From Ustilago trichophora (Eukaryota > Basidiomycota > Ustilaginomycetes > Ustilaginales > Ustilaginaceae), in assembly GCA_900323505.1 (NCBI GenBank), contig OOIN01000002.1:1488001-1552000 (forward strand): a DNA stretch of 64,000 nucleotides, read 5' to 3'. Below, one piece after another: positions 1 through 11,136 of this stretch (position 1 is its first letter; each line of letters begins with the position of its first letter). The position numbers were made by a program, and so were the translations under genes. Below the pieces are notes generated by a model. The model was not told the origin of the DNA and ran no database searches. It saw nothing but the letters and a program-made list of their open reading frames with translations.

Positions 1-699
1 CGCACTTCGAGCGTACCACTGTGTTGTCCAGCTGTCCGGGATCGGTCAAGGGTTGTTACCGGTTAGCGACTTAGCGACGTACAGGAGCCCATATCTAACT
101 TGGCTGACAACGAAATCACAGTGTCGGCTTCGTGTAGCCAAGCGCTGGCAAGCTACTGACCATGTTTCTGTAGCATGACAAGGATCGATTCAGGGCATCT
201 GGAAGAGACGACTATGAGACCTGGGTTGAATTGCGAAAGTACTGCATGTTTTGACAAAAAATGATGAGCTGTCAAGTAAGCATTCGTGACTGCTTTGGGA
301 TGCTGGGATTGCCCTGCAGGCCAGCAGGCCGTGCTTACAGCTCTCAATAAAGCCGTACGAAGCATGACCAAAGGCCGCAATAGCGCCGGTGGCTGCTGCA
401 GGTCCAACATCAGCGTCATGTTGTTCTGAAGCGTTGCCGGTGGTTCGGGCCGAGGTGAGCTGACCATTATCGTGGACGACAAAGTCCCAAGGAAGGTCCT
501 CGCATAGGAGTAGCTGATGTTCTTCCTCCACATAGACAGCACAGCCGCATCGGCCATGCAAAGCTTCGATCGCTAAAGCCGAGATGGGAACTGTTGATTG
601 GTCGACCGAAGAGCAGTTGTCGCGATCAGCTGGTAGCGAAGCAGCTGGCGTCGTTTCGCTTGCAGAGCCGAGCGCATGAGACGGAGTTGTGGCGCTCAT
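1..699 (-). CDS. Probable MSH5-like meiotic MutS homologue, N-terminal part (cut by window edge)
   Basis: Start ATG at 699, reading leftwards off the window. The first exon has a Ser/Thr/Ala-rich lead of about 50 residues, then GRCGCAVYVEEEHQLLLCED, which resembles the opening strand of MutS domain I in MSH5 proteins. A putative intron runs from GTAAGC (about 353) to a TTGACAG acceptor (about 272). Joining in phase 1 gives SHHFLSKHAVLSQFNPG and then LIVVSSRCPES, matching the MSH5 pattern 'leucine-rich helix, NP-D/G, V/I-V-SSR'. A second weak donor (GTCAGT) follows the KHG codons near 155. MSH5 with MSH4 stabilises crossover intermediates in meiosis. Visible: both exon blocks and a consistent splice phase. 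Inferred: the identity. The catalytic ATPase part would lie outside the window. It could be another MutS-like or unrelated protein. Confidence 0.45.
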
Positions 700-1444
700 G
701 CTGAATCGGAAACGTCAGCCTGGCGTGGTTTATGGAAGTACTCCAGACGACTGGGTGTCGCCTTATTTAATGCTTGCCGCTTTCCTGCTGCCGCAGCACG
801 GAGGGCTCCATTCATTGCAACGTCCAGTGAACTTGTGAAAAGCGAGTCGAGCATCCACACACTCATCATGCGATGCGATCTGTGTCGCCGTTGCAGATCA
901 GGAGATGTAGGAGTCGTCGAATGATAGGAGCAGCAAAGGGGACGGACTGTGTGCTATCTCAAAGTGTCCCGAGCGTGGGAAGATTTTGTCGGAACGACAC
1001 CGAGCTTAGCCGAATATACCGACACGGGGAGACACTGTGGCGGAAAACAGAGCTGCATTCTTTCGGCAGACCCATTTGCCATGTTTGGCGGCTGTGCAAG
1101 GTGAAGATCAAGATCAATCAAAGTCGCAGCAACGCTACTACTACATTACGCCCAACGCCTTGAGAAAACCTATACATCGTCAGAAGCTGCATCGCGTTCT
1201 CGCGTAGAGCAGGTCGACCGTGCAGTGCTTAGAAAGGCGTACGAAATCGACAGGCCGTAGAGAAGCCAAACTTCAAATGAGGTCCATCCTCTTATCGTGG
1301 ATGAAAAGTCGATCATGTAGCGGCTCATTGGCAGGTGGAAATGGCCTCCTGATTCAAGCTCCTGCAGGCCAGAGACAGATGGTCGCATAGCGTGGGACCA
1401 CTACACAGAAGCATTTGCGAAACGCCGAAAAAGGAAATTAAAGT
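700..1444. other. Spacer upstream of the MSH5-like gene
   Basis: No convincing gene. Short open frames are present on both strands, but none has a recognisable domain. It probably holds the promoter of the leftward MSH5-like gene. Confidence 0.4.
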
Positions 1445-2690
1445 TTACCAGAGGAGTGGGTGCAAGTCGTGGACCCGATCTTTGAGCAGGCCGGCGCGAG
1501 CCACCAGGAAGGTTTCTGAGGGATTGTCATGTGGTCGTGCATCACTTTGATGCAAGAGCAAGCCGTCAAACCGAGAATGGGCTATGATATCTACACGAGT
1601 GAAAGCTGGAGCCGCACCAGTTTCGCCGAGATGATGAAAGGGCGACATCCACGAACCGTGTTTGAATTCCTTATGCCATGCGCCTCGCCATAGAATTGCT
1701 TGTCGTTCCAGAGCGGCCTCCCCAGCTTGGGTATCAGAAGATTGAGTCGGCGGGCCGTGCAAGATTTGTTGGCAAAGTCGCTTTCGAGCTTCGCTGCCTC
1801 TTCGGGCGAGTGATGGACATCGAGAGGCATGGTGGTGAAGGGCGGTGCAATCTGATGTGTCCAATCTTGAAGAAGAGAGGGCTTCGCTACCAGCCAACGG
1901 AGGTATGTGACTCTTGGTGTCGATCAAGAAGATCCAGGTACGTTGGGGCTGGCTGAAACTCCAGAGTCGCCGTAGGTGGGGGAGAATGGGCGAGATGGAA
2001 CTACACTCATCTAGCGCGAGGAAGAAGATAAGCAGTGGTAAAGGCGGAAAAGGGGACGCAGGCATGGCAGGCTTCGGGGCAGAAGGTTGCAGCGCTTTTG
2101 GCCGAAGCAGGCAGCGGAATGAGGGTTCCGATTGTGTGGTCAGTCACTGCTACCCATCCACCTTTACTGGTACAACGGAGGCAACTGCCACATCAAAGAC
2201 TTGGACTTGTCTCAGAAGCCGCTGCGACTGATCGACAGAAGTCTGGCTTGCTTTATCATACACCTCGCTCCCTTCCAAGAGCGTCTGGATGTTGCTGAAT
2301 TCCTGGAATAAGGGCTGACCCAATGCGCCAAGATGCAGATACCGGCTTGCCAAGATTGAGAGGGACAGCAGCTAGTCTCCACACTTGCTTATTCCTGGTC
2401 AGCACTGTCCTCCGACATAGCCACACCAGCCTTTGCACAAACCTAGGACCCGACCCGATGCTACCGTGTCTCATACCGACTCCAATACCATTTTGCCATG
2501 TTGAATAGCACGACATTGTCTGCGGCGTGATGAGATCAAGAGCACTCGAGGTGATCATTTCATCTAACTGCATCTGGCCGCCACACAGCTGGCGCATCAG
2601 GTCAATGCGGACAATGACACCCAATTTCATAGAGAGGTTACTCGTGCTGCAATCCCATGTTCCGCTTATTGCTGAATGCTGATGATACAA
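1445..2690 (-). other. Unresolved coding-like stretch: intron-rich gene or decayed gene
   Basis: The minus strand carries several open segments with good codon use, in different frames and without a single open frame. They are a block at about 2690-2520 (MKLGVIVRIDLMRQLCGG), one at about 2350-2150 (ALGQPLFQEFSNIQTLLEGS), one at about 2140-1995 (VTDHTIGTLIPLPASAKS), one starting at ATG 1830 (MPLDVHHSPEEAAKLESDFA), and a tail ending at 1445 (VARAGLLKDRVHDLHPLLW). I recognise no family. The frame changes between blocks lack strong GTAAGT donors. At about 2150 the frame shifts by one base without an obvious intron, which favours decay. It could equally be one gene with short introns, or two genes. 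No function can be assigned. Confidence 0.25.
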
Positions 2691-3989
2691 TCCGGTTTGC
2701 GTATCAGTGCATCGGTTGGCGGTAAATCGCCGTTGCTGCGTTGCATGAGCTACAGCTCAAGCCATCATGCGATCCTTTGCCTTCAAAACTAGACTCGATT
2801 CATGCTGCAGAACAGGGCGTCTGCCGAGCAATCCGACATGGTCTGCAAGCCTGGTCCTTCATCCACCAGCCTCCAACGATTGCGATGCTTGGGCTCTACA
2901 GATGGCTCCACAGAACTTTCCACGAGTAACTTGTGAAGCTAGAGTGGGAACGTCTCTCTGTGCAGCCCCTTTTGACCGTGTTCCGAGGATTCGGGGCAGC
3001 GGATCCACACTCTGAAAGCTTCCAAACCGCTGGTCGACTTTCCATCTGTTCTTGATTTTATTTTTTATTTAATATTTGTTTAATCTATATTTCTTCTCTT
3101 GTTCGCTCGCTTGGCAAATCTACTGTACTACCGGCTCAAGCGCCGTTCCGGTGCAATTGTATGAAGCGGCACATTACCACTTGTTGTCGGGCTGCTTCCG
3201 GCCATACCCTGAAGAATAACTCAGGTAGACATGAGTGTTTCTCTGCTTGTCTTGTGCTGTCCTGCGCTGCACTGTACCCTTCGCTTGAGAGTGCTCTCTC
3301 TTCCCCTTCTACTCTCTGAAAGCGCTCGTGCGCGCTTCTGCTTGGCAGCATCCATCTCGATGTACCGCTGCACCTTGTACCGCCGCCGATCTGCGGTTAA
3401 TTCTCTATAGCTGAAGCACAAAAAGGGAGCCGTTTCATCGTCCTGCTGAGCCTGCTGTTCGTTTATCGACTTCTTCCACTATTCTCCTGTCCTCTGCACA
3501 GTGCAGCCAACGTCTACCGTCCTCGAACCTTAACGCAATCACATAAGCGGGAGTCCCCTTTACTGCATCGAATTGGCACGCCACCATCACATCTCATCCC
3601 TGCTCAGTCAGGCAACCGCTTCGCCCGCAACTTGAACCGCAATTTTGGCTCTTCAGGCAATCACAAACGATCCTCGTACGCCACCTTAGCCTTTTCGCCA
3701 TCATCACTCTCGGAAGGCCCTTTCAATCGCTTTGGAATCGAGCATCAACTGTGTTCGTTCCACGCTAGACGTAGACACAGAAGCTCAATCGACTCAGCGT
3801 TCCCACACAGGCAACCGCTCGTTAATCCGACTCAACCAGCGCTTCTCATCGACGCTCGGATCATCCGATGTACAGATTTATCGACTGAGAGAAGCTATGT
3901 GATGGAATCCAACCATCTGTAGAGCAGAGCCAAAAGGAGTCAAGTAAGTCCGAGCGGCACGGATTCAACCGAATCGCAACCACTCAGCA
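2691..3989 (+). promoter_or_regulatory. Spacer and long leader of the Zn2Cys6 regulator
   Basis: No supported gene. It contains one TACTGTAC motif (3121-3128) next to a T-rich patch at 3057-3095. From about 3420 it becomes pyrimidine-rich on the plus strand, as expected for a smut 5' leader. A possible 43-base leader intron (GTAAGT at 3945 to CACTCAG at 3987) ends just before the start codon at 3990. Confidence 0.4.
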
Positions 3990-6761
3990 ATGGCGAGAAG
4001 GTCTTCGGACGAGCGCATCCCACCTCGTCATCCCGACGATGCCATCCCTCGATGGAATGCACCTACCTCACCAACCTATCCTCCACCTCTGAATCACGCT
4101 GGCCCTTCACGTCAACCATTCGATCCTCGGGATGGCCCCGACTACGGATGGAGTGCACGTCCTCCTCGATCGCCAGACATGGCCGTTCCGTCGGATGCTT
4201 GGCTTGCAAATGTTCGGGACCTCCCGAGACCAATCGAAGGCTTTGCGCATACACGTCCCATCGGAACCATGCCGATCCCATCAGCACCGTACAATCTCGG
4301 ACCCACCTACGCAACACCATCGGCAGCAGCCCCCTTGATATCCTCAACTGCACCTCTTGCACACGCTCGACGGACCTCGGCCGAAGCATGGCAAAGATAT
4401 GAGAACGAACCCACCATTCCGCGACATGCACCACTTCCTCATATGGTTCCCACGTCTCTGCATGTTGGAGCAGGACATGAAGCGTTGCCTCCCCGTGATG
4501 CGCCACTAGTCACTTCGCCTGTCTCGTCGCGTCCACCCGCCATCACCGCCTCGACTGGAGATCCTGATCCGCCGCGCGCAAGAGTCGCCTGCACCTTTTG
4601 TAGAGTGCGCAAGCTACGATGCGATGGAGCAACGCCATGCCGACACTGTGAGAGACGCAACATTGAATGCGTCTATGCCCCCAACAAGAGCAAAGCAAAG
4701 CCATCTGGGCGTGGCCCCTCCAGTCCTAGTAAAGGTGGTCATACTCCAGCTTCCATGGGAGCCGAGAAGGCGAAACAGCAGGAAGAATCTCGTCCAGGCA
4801 GCAGCGGACACGAGCGGGGAACCAAGCGCACAAAGTCTCCAAACATATCAGACGCCAACGACGAAATCCCTAGTGAGAGCCATCACAGCCAGAGTGATTC
4901 TTCTAAGCGCTTCAAGAAATATCGCAATCAACCACAGCAATCCCCTTCAGATCGCAGTTCGGAGCCCAGCCGCACTTCCAATTCGCCTACGTCGTCATCC
5001 CCAAGCAGCAGCATGCCCGGCTCCGACCTCGCCATGATTCAGAACAATGACACATCAATACCCATGGAACCTTCCTTTGGCGGTCACGATGACTGGTGGA
5101 ATCACCTGCTTGGTATCTTTGGCAAATCGAGAGCCAACTCTACGCGCCTCGTTCAACATCTCTTGACGCGATTTGTCCAGTCCAACGCCGTCTTTTTTGG
5201 TCTGCTACATGCGCCGACTCTGCTCGGGCTCGTGTCCGGTAATCAAGGTCACGTTCGTGCGGATCCCGCTCTATACCTTGCGGTTCTTGCTGTGTCTGCA
5301 TGCGACATGCACCAGACCCGCATCTCGGATGAACGTACCTCGGACATGCGCTCTGCCAATGAGGCATCACGCCGCCTTGCCACGCGCCTGTCGGAAATGG
5401 CCGCCAACTACCTGCAAACTTCGATTTCCGATAGATCTGCCCTGACTCCCTCGATAGGTCAAGCCGCCAGCATTCTTGCTCTTACCCAACCAGACGGCAG
5501 CACCGAGCAGGCAAGCCTCATCAGGCTTGCCGAGAACGTCGTCCGCACACTCAAACTGCACCAGACTGTCTCGTCACGAGAACCCCTTTTGCAAGATAGC
5601 GAGCCCGACTCGCCTCTCTACTGGTCGAGGCCTCTCACGTCCAACTCTCCCGAGTCCGAGGTCAAGTACGAATCCATCGTCAGGCTCTGCTGGACAGGTC
5701 TCAGCCATCGCTTCCGCAACTACATTGCTAAGCCCGACGAAGACCTTGGCGACGTCGACCTGCCCGAGTACATCCAAGAGATCCGACCGATGGCCTTTTG
5801 GCAGCCGAGCTTACTGCCGGAAGATCTGCCGCCACCGTTTTTCCACTCCCAAGATCTGATGCGGCGCTCTGCCCACCTCTCGCGCCTGACGATCTCGCTG
5901 TCCAAGCTGGAGAAGGTCAAGGAAATCGAAGAGCGTAACACACCGACTGCTGACGTTATCGAACAGGTCAGAGGTCTCTTGCGATCCCTCGATGAGCTGG
6001 AAAAGGCATTCGTGCGTCATCATCCGAGCTCTGAAGCAGAGAGACACAATGTGCTTGGAAGGACGTTGCAGATGTTCTGTCGAATGCACGTTTGGGTGCG
6101 ATTGACCATTTGGCGCAAGTACAAGCTCTGGAATCCTCCCCGGGACGCGTCTTCTGGTGACATCTCGCCAAAGTCATCATCGAGCGGAATGAACAAAGCA
6201 TCTCCGCAAGAGCAGCAGCAGCCACAATCGCTCTTCCAGCAGCATCACCCGACCATTGACTTTTGGCTCAGCATTGTGCAGGAAATGATTGTCACCATGC
6301 AGCAAGACTTTGATGCGCACGTGATCGACCAGACTGCGTTGCACACAAATGTGTCTGATGTGGACGCACTCGCCCGGCACGTCATTTGCGCATGCGACCT
6401 CATTGAGGGCTCAGGCCAGACAGAGCCGATCTTGACACAGGTGGATGCAGCGCTCAACATCTTGAAGCGTGTTCTTGCCTATGCTGCGCTCAACGAGGCG
6501 GCAGATGGCTTGCATATCGACCAGGACGTGGTGGAAAAGGTCAAGGCTGCCGAGGTTCGACGGGCCGGCTTGACGACGGCAGACGAGATGAATGTCGAGG
6601 CGAACGTGTATCCAGCCGATATCGATGTGGCTATGGAGGAACGTTCATCAGCAGCAGCTCGAACACATTCAAGTCAGGCCTCTCCAGCATCAGGAAAGGT
6701 TGCTGGCACCAGCCCAAACGGCTCAGCGAGCAGCAACGAGCACATGTCTCACACGTCCTGA
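3990..6761 (+). CDS. Zn2Cys6 (fungal binuclear zinc cluster) transcription factor
   Basis: A 923-residue nuclear regulator. The zinc cluster lies at residues 201-227 with Cys201, 204, 211, 217, 220 and 227 (spacing 2-6-5-2-6), the Gal4-type DNA-binding motif that holds two zinc ions. It is preceded by about 200 Pro/Ser-rich disordered residues. After the cluster comes a basic, Ser-rich linker (230-350), then a helical middle region (about 365-700, from DDWWNHLLGIF) that resembles the fungal-specific transcription factor regulatory domain. The tail is Ser/Ala-rich and disordered. The unusually internal zinc cluster is typical of a subset of basidiomycete members. The target genes cannot be read from the sequence. 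The next gene, chitin synthase, is convergent, so the two do not share a promoter. The start is the first ATG after a CT-rich leader with a possible short intron. Confidence 0.9.
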   Translation: MARRSSDERIPPRHPDDAIPRWNAPTSPTYPPPLNHAGPSRQPFDPRDGPDYGWSARPPRSPDMAVPSDAWLANVRDLPRPIEGFAHTRPIGTMPIPSAPYNLGPTYATPSAAAPLISSTAPLAHARRTSAEAWQRYENEPTIPRHAPLPHMVPTSLHVGAGHEALPPRDAPLVTSPVSSRPPAITASTGDPDPPRARVACTFCRVRKLRCDGATPCRHCERRNIECVYAPNKSKAKPSGRGPSSPSKGGHTPASMGAEKAKQQEESRPGSSGHERGTKRTKSPNISDANDEIPSESHHSQSDSSKRFKKYRNQPQQSPSDRSSEPSRTSNSPTSSSPSSSMPGSDLAMIQNNDTSIPMEPSFGGHDDWWNHLLGIFGKSRANSTRLVQHLLTRFVQSNAVFFGLLHAPTLLGLVSGNQGHVRADPALYLAVLAVSACDMHQTRISDERTSDMRSANEASRRLATRLSEMAANYLQTSISDRSALTPSIGQAASILALTQPDGSTEQASLIRLAENVVRTLKLHQTVSSREPLLQDSEPDSPLYWSRPLTSNSPESEVKYESIVRLCWTGLSHRFRNYIAKPDEDLGDVDLPEYIQEIRPMAFWQPSLLPEDLPPPFFHSQDLMRRSAHLSRLTISLSKLEKVKEIEERNTPTADVIEQVRGLLRSLDELEKAFVRHHPSSEAERHNVLGRTLQMFCRMHVWVRLTIWRKYKLWNPPRDASSGDISPKSSSSGMNKASPQEQQQPQSLFQQHHPTIDFWLSIVQEMIVTMQQDFDAHVIDQTALHTNVSDVDALARHVICACDLIEGSGQTEPILTQVDAALNILKRVLAYAALNEAADGLHIDQDVVEKVKAAEVRRAGLTTADEMNVEANVYPADIDVAMEERSSAAARTHSSQASPASGKVAGTSPNGSASSNEHMSHTS

Positions 6762-7127
6762 GAAGATCGATCCATGGATGTCTCCAGTCGTAGGCTCTTG
6801 TACTTTTAGATCACTTCCCGAACTCTAGCAGATTCGCACACATTCCAGGGAATTCAAATCAGGAGAAGAGAAGCGAATGTGAGTCGTATCGATATTGACT
6901 GCTCAGCAGTTGACGTCCGGGTGAGTGTGAGAAAATTCTTATCTTATCGTACAATTAAGAGTCATAGGAATCCAGAGCAAGACGAGGAAAAGTCCGTTTG
7001 AGAAAGTGTACACGGCAGAGAGAGAGAGCAACGGGTGCAAAAATCGGGAGCGAAAAAAAAAAAAAAAGAAAAAAAGAGGATTGTTGAGAAAGAAGAGCGA
7101 AGAGTGAAGGATGGGGGACGAGGGAGT
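6762..7127. other. Convergent 3' spacer between the regulator and chitin synthase
   Basis: A short region between two converging stop codons. It holds a run of A and G (about 7048-7080, mostly A), which on the minus strand is a T-rich tract close to the end of the chitin synthase frame. No gene is seen. Confidence 0.5.
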
Positions 7128-10100
7128 TCAACCGTTGATGAGGCGAATGGTGAGGTAGAGCGTAGACCCGATGAAGCGGATACAAGCCATGCCTGCGACG
7201 AATACGAGAACGAGGACCATGTAAACTTTTGTTCTTGTTACGCCCGATCCGGAGTCAAAGGTGGATTGAGCGTCACCGTTGAGGATAAAAGCAGCGACGA
7301 CGCCGTTGCTGAGTGCCCAGGCAAGGACGACGTTGGTACGGATATTTTTATAATAGTCCATCTGACGGGCTGCTTTTTCTGCGTTGCTGGCGTCACCTCG
7401 GATGATCATGGGGCGAGTACGGAGGTTGTTGAGGGCGTCATCGTAGGCAGTGTCGATGTCGGCTTGGGCTGTGGGCAGAGTGATTTCTACCGTTCCTTTG
7501 CCGGTGGAAACAACTGCACCAAGATCCTTTGAGACGGCCGTGTCTCCCTTGGTTCCCCACGAAAAGTCATGGAGATTGCAAAAGGCATAGATGTTGAGAA
7601 TGTTGATATACGTCGGCGCCAGCAGGAGGTACTGGACGAAACTCGTCACCAGATGCAACGGGTCGCAGGCCAACAACGAACTGATGAGGTAGACACCGTA
7701 TGTCGCCAACAACGAAACCACCATCTGGGCATAGATCGCATCGTGTTCCACCCTTCCAATCACTTTACTGATGCATAGGATGGCAGCGATCATCATGTAC
7801 ACCGTCAAGAGGGCAAAGATGATCACAGCAGCCCAGTACTTCCACTTGCTTCCCTGGGGTCTGTTTCCCATAGCAAAGATGAAAGATGCCACCACAGTAC
7901 CCAGGTAGATGTACTGGGCAAAGACGTTGAATACTCCAATGCCTCGAAGCTTGAAGGAAGGGTCCTCGAGGGAAGTCGTAAGGATGCGGAAAAAGATGTA
8001 GTAGTTGGCCAGTCCGAACCAGGCAAAGCACATGTTGATGAACGAGTAGAACGATTCAAAGACCAAGAGGGCTTTTCGCCAGACGTTGTGACCGGATCGC
8101 ACGAATTGAGCCGTGTGGTACAGCGCGTAGACGGCGGCGAAGAAGGAACCGTTCAACCAACGACGACGTTGCGAGATGAACTCGGGCAGGCCTTCGGGGA
8201 CGTCGGTCACACCTCGAGCGGATTTGACGTACTTGAGGACCCAACCGTGACCACGCTTAGCTGCGAGCTCAAAACACAGGATACGGTCTTCAGCGAGATA
8301 CATGTTCGAGGTGAACACATCGGCTTCTGCTCCCAATAGGTTCTCACCCTTGAAGTAGGAAGCAAGGGGGCCGTGACCGAATTCGTCGTTCTGCAGAGCA
8401 ATGTAGCGGTAGGCCGAGAAGGCGCCTGGAAGGACCGAGATGTAGCCCATGACGGACTCGGTTGTCTTGTCGAGAATGTTGCTAATCTTGTACTCGAAGT
8501 TCTGAGCCGCCACCAAGGGGTTGAGGAGCAACGGTCCAACACCCCATTTGCCTTTTGTCTCTGCGCAAATCTCTCCGCAAGCACCAGCAACATTACTGTT
8601 GAGGTCAAAGCTCTTCCAGAGATAGTAGATCGACTTGTTCTCTGGCCTCGTACCCACATCTAGCAAAATGGTGACGTTGGGCTGCAAGATAGGACAAAAG
8701 GCGTTGAAGAACCATCGATGCGAGTTGATCTTCTTTGCATTCTTCTCCTTCAAGCAAAAGATGATCTGCATGGGTACCAATCCTCGTTCCGCGCCCTTGA
8801 ATTGGAGGTTGGAGTCGATCGATAGTTGGGTTGTGTACTCGTAGAGATGCGCTTGCACCTCTTTGCCGTCGACCATGTTCTTCGCCACGCCGTCTTGATA
8901 GACACCCAGGGCCGCCAAGCAGTCCAGGACGCGGGGGTGGATCTTTTTACGACCATCCGAAATGATCGCAACGACAACCTTTTTCCATCCCTCTTTACCC
9001 CAAGTTCGCGACTTGTTGCGCGAGCACAAGTGAGCGATGTTCTTCATGACTCCATGGAAGGTTCGGCAGAAGAGTACTTCGTCCTCGTTATACATGGTAA
9101 TTGCGATGAAGAGCTCGGTGTGACGGCCGTAGATTGCAGGTCGAAGGGTGAAGCTCTCCGCTGCGAAATCGTCGGGGTCGCAAGTGACGGCGGAATAGCG
9201 CATGGTGGTAAATTCGTCCTCTGCGCGTCGGGTTAAGAAGGTTTGGAGTTTTGTAGGTACGGGACAGTCGAGGATCAGGTTACCCTTGGTGAGGCGGACA
9301 TTTTTCTTGGTCTTGTGACGACGGAGCTGAGCGCCACGTGCAGGAGCAGGACCAAAGTGCTGCGTGTCGAATTGATTGGCGAATCCAGAGCCGTTTTCGT
9401 AGAGAGGGGTGCCTTCACTAGGGTGTTGTGCGCCTTCGTGTCCGCCGAAAGCCGTCTCTCTTGTCAAGACGCCGTATGGGTCTTCAGCCTCATCGTCATC
9501 GTTTCCTGCAACAGCGGCATAGGGAGATTGCAAGTACGCAGCACCGCCAGCACGACTGAAAGGAGATGCAGCAGCGGCAGAACTTGGTCGACCATACTCG
9601 TGCTTTTCATCATACACCGAGTGAGGAGAGTATTTTGTGGCTGCATCGTCGTCGTCGTCGTCGTCCTCCTCCCCGTGTCTACCAAGCGAAGAGTAGTGTC
9701 CTGCCGCACTCTGATTGTAGTATGTGTAGCCGCCTTCGACGCTCGCCGGTGCTTGAGAGTACTCCGGCAAAGGTGCGAGGTGGCTTATAGGTGTAGCGGC
9801 TGGTGGGGGGCTAGCGAGTGCATATGCTGCTTGGGAGTAAAAGCTCTCGCTGAGCTGTGGCATGTGAGGCTGTGGCCGCGTTGGGTCAATGTGCACGCTC
9901 ATGTGCTGTTGTGGTGGCTGTTGCTGGTGTGTCAGAGGAAGAGCAGCAGCAGAGTCGGAGAAGGGAGAGGTGTGCGAAGCCTGCGAGACATTGGAAGGGG
10001 CTTCGTATGGGTTGGTGAAGGAGGTGTTGGCCCCACTGCCGACGATGAGATCCGGGTCCGGGTAGTATGGATACTGGTCTTCCTCTTGATGGTGACCGGC

Positions 10101-10130
10101 AGCCGAAGCCGGTCTGGTGTAGTAGGCCAT
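7128..10130 (-). CDS. Chitin synthase, class I/II type
   Basis: A 1000-residue integral membrane glycosyltransferase (GT2) that polymerises UDP-GlcNAc into cell-wall chitin at the plasma membrane. The first 270 residues are a Ser/Tyr/Pro-rich tail with an acidic DDDDDDD stretch. The family N-terminal block begins near 278 ([13 protein letters not shown]), and this form with GNL-DCPVP is typical of classes I/II rather than III. The catalytic core follows, with [12 protein letters not shown], a DVGTRP metal/nucleotide motif, the EDR motif (AEDRIL) and the product-tunnel QRRRW at 654-658. Six or seven hydrophobic segments fill the last third. Length and motif order match complete family members, with no breaks. 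It is convergent with the Zn2Cys6 gene. The leader side (10.1-11.1 kb) is shared only with the 3' end of the WD40 gene. Confidence 0.95.
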   Translation of the reverse strand: MAYYTRPASAAGHHQEEDQYPYYPDPDLIVGSGANTSFTNPYEAPSNVSQASHTSPFSDSAAALPLTHQQQPPQQHMSVHIDPTRPQPHMPQLSESFYSQAAYALASPPPAATPISHLAPLPEYSQAPASVEGGYTYYNQSAAGHYSSLGRHGEEDDDDDDDAATKYSPHSVYDEKHEYGRPSSAAAASPFSRAGGAAYLQSPYAAVAGNDDDEAEDPYGVLTRETAFGGHEGAQHPSEGTPLYENGSGFANQFDTQHFGPAPARGAQLRRHKTKKNVRLTKGNLILDCPVPTKLQTFLTRRAEDEFTTMRYSAVTCDPDDFAAESFTLRPAIYGRHTELFIAITMYNEDEVLFCRTFHGVMKNIAHLCSRNKSRTWGKEGWKKVVVAIISDGRKKIHPRVLDCLAALGVYQDGVAKNMVDGKEVQAHLYEYTTQLSIDSNLQFKGAERGLVPMQIIFCLKEKNAKKINSHRWFFNAFCPILQPNVTILLDVGTRPENKSIYYLWKSFDLNSNVAGACGEICAETKGKWGVGPLLLNPLVAAQNFEYKISNILDKTTESVMGYISVLPGAFSAYRYIALQNDEFGHGPLASYFKGENLLGAEADVFTSNMYLAEDRILCFELAAKRGHGWVLKYVKSARGVTDVPEGLPEFISQRRRWLNGSFFAAVYALYHTAQFVRSGHNVWRKALLVFESFYSFINMCFAWFGLANYYIFFRILTTSLEDPSFKLRGIGVFNVFAQYIYLGTVVASFIFAMGNRPQGSKWKYWAAVIIFALLTVYMMIAAILCISKVIGRVEHDAIYAQMVVSLLATYGVYLISSLLACDPLHLVTSFVQYLLLAPTYINILNIYAFCNLHDFSWGTKGDTAVSKDLGAVVSTGKGTVEITLPTAQADIDTAYDDALNNLRTRPMIIRGDASNAEKAARQMDYYKNIRTNVVLAWALSNGVVAAFILNGDAQSTFDSGSGVTRTKVYMVLVLVFVAGMACIRFIGSTLYLTIRLING

Positions 10131-11136
10131 GTTTGCTAGCTTCGCTCCTCTGAGCGCCTGAAGCTATCTGATGATATGTGAGGATAAAAGATAGTCTAGT
10201 CTTTGATGGTCGAAAGACTACTTATCGTAAGGGAGAGACGAGAAGTGATGACGAGGATGATGAAGGAGAGAAGGAACGACAGCTCAGAGTGATGGTGACC
10301 AAAAGGGAGAGACAGAAGCGCAACGCCAATCTGCAAAGGGGAGCAATGAAGCGGGACTCTAATGCACGCACAGTTCTGCAGGCTGCTTTACTTGCCATCT
10401 GTAGCGGGGAAGAGAGCCGCACGCTTCGAGCATGTAGAAACTCAGCCAAGATCAAGCTTCCCTTTCCTCTTCCGCTTAGCTTTTTGACTAAGACGCCGAC
10501 CCGAGATGAACTTAGGAGCCTCTGTGACAGGGGGTTTGTGCGAGTGTTGGTCTCGCCGCCCCCTTCTGTCTGTGTGCATATCCAGCGGAGAAATTTCACT
10601 TCTGCACGCCTGCCCAACACGGCGAGAAGGCATAATTTTATCCCAACCCGCATGTTGAGTGACATTTCTACGCCTTTCTCGTCCAACGTCACATTGCGCA
10701 CACACCGCTTCCACTTTTGGCAAGACCATATCGAGCCCCTTGAACCTGTGATCTTTTGAAGGAGGAGGTGGCAATGGTACTGCTGGTAAGGATTAGAGTG
10801 ATATCGCATTGCATTGCAGCGAATCATCCTTTTTCTTTCGGATGTAGGTTCCTTGAAGACAAAGAGGTGGACTAAGGAGTCAGGGGTCACTCGCAGGTCA
10901 AGGGTCCCAGCCCCTGTTTCGAAAGCAACGGCTTCGCGCTTCCGTGTTGGCGCTGTAGCTCTCACGTGCGGCTAAAAATGTCGAAACTAAACAACCAGTT
11001 TCGATCTGACAACACGGTTTTTTGCGCCTTCTCAACAATAGCAGCTGCCAACGTCGACGGTCTTCAAAACGCACACTCCATGGCAGATAAGACATGTTCA
11101 TCGAGCCTGTGGTCATTCAAAAGGATTGAGAGGGAA
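10131..11136. promoter_or_regulatory. Chitin synthase upstream region
   Basis: About 1 kb between the chitin synthase start and the end of the WD40 gene. Plus-strand purine-rich stretches (10220-10330) correspond to a pyrimidine-rich leader on the chitin synthase strand. Open frames here overlap one another on opposite strands and show no domain, so I call none. Confidence 0.45.

Noticed and set aside
9243..10139. 298-codon plus-strand open frame opposite the chitin synthase N terminus
   Set aside because: Val/Arg/Cys-rich shadow with no domain, fully overlapped by the chitin synthase frame.
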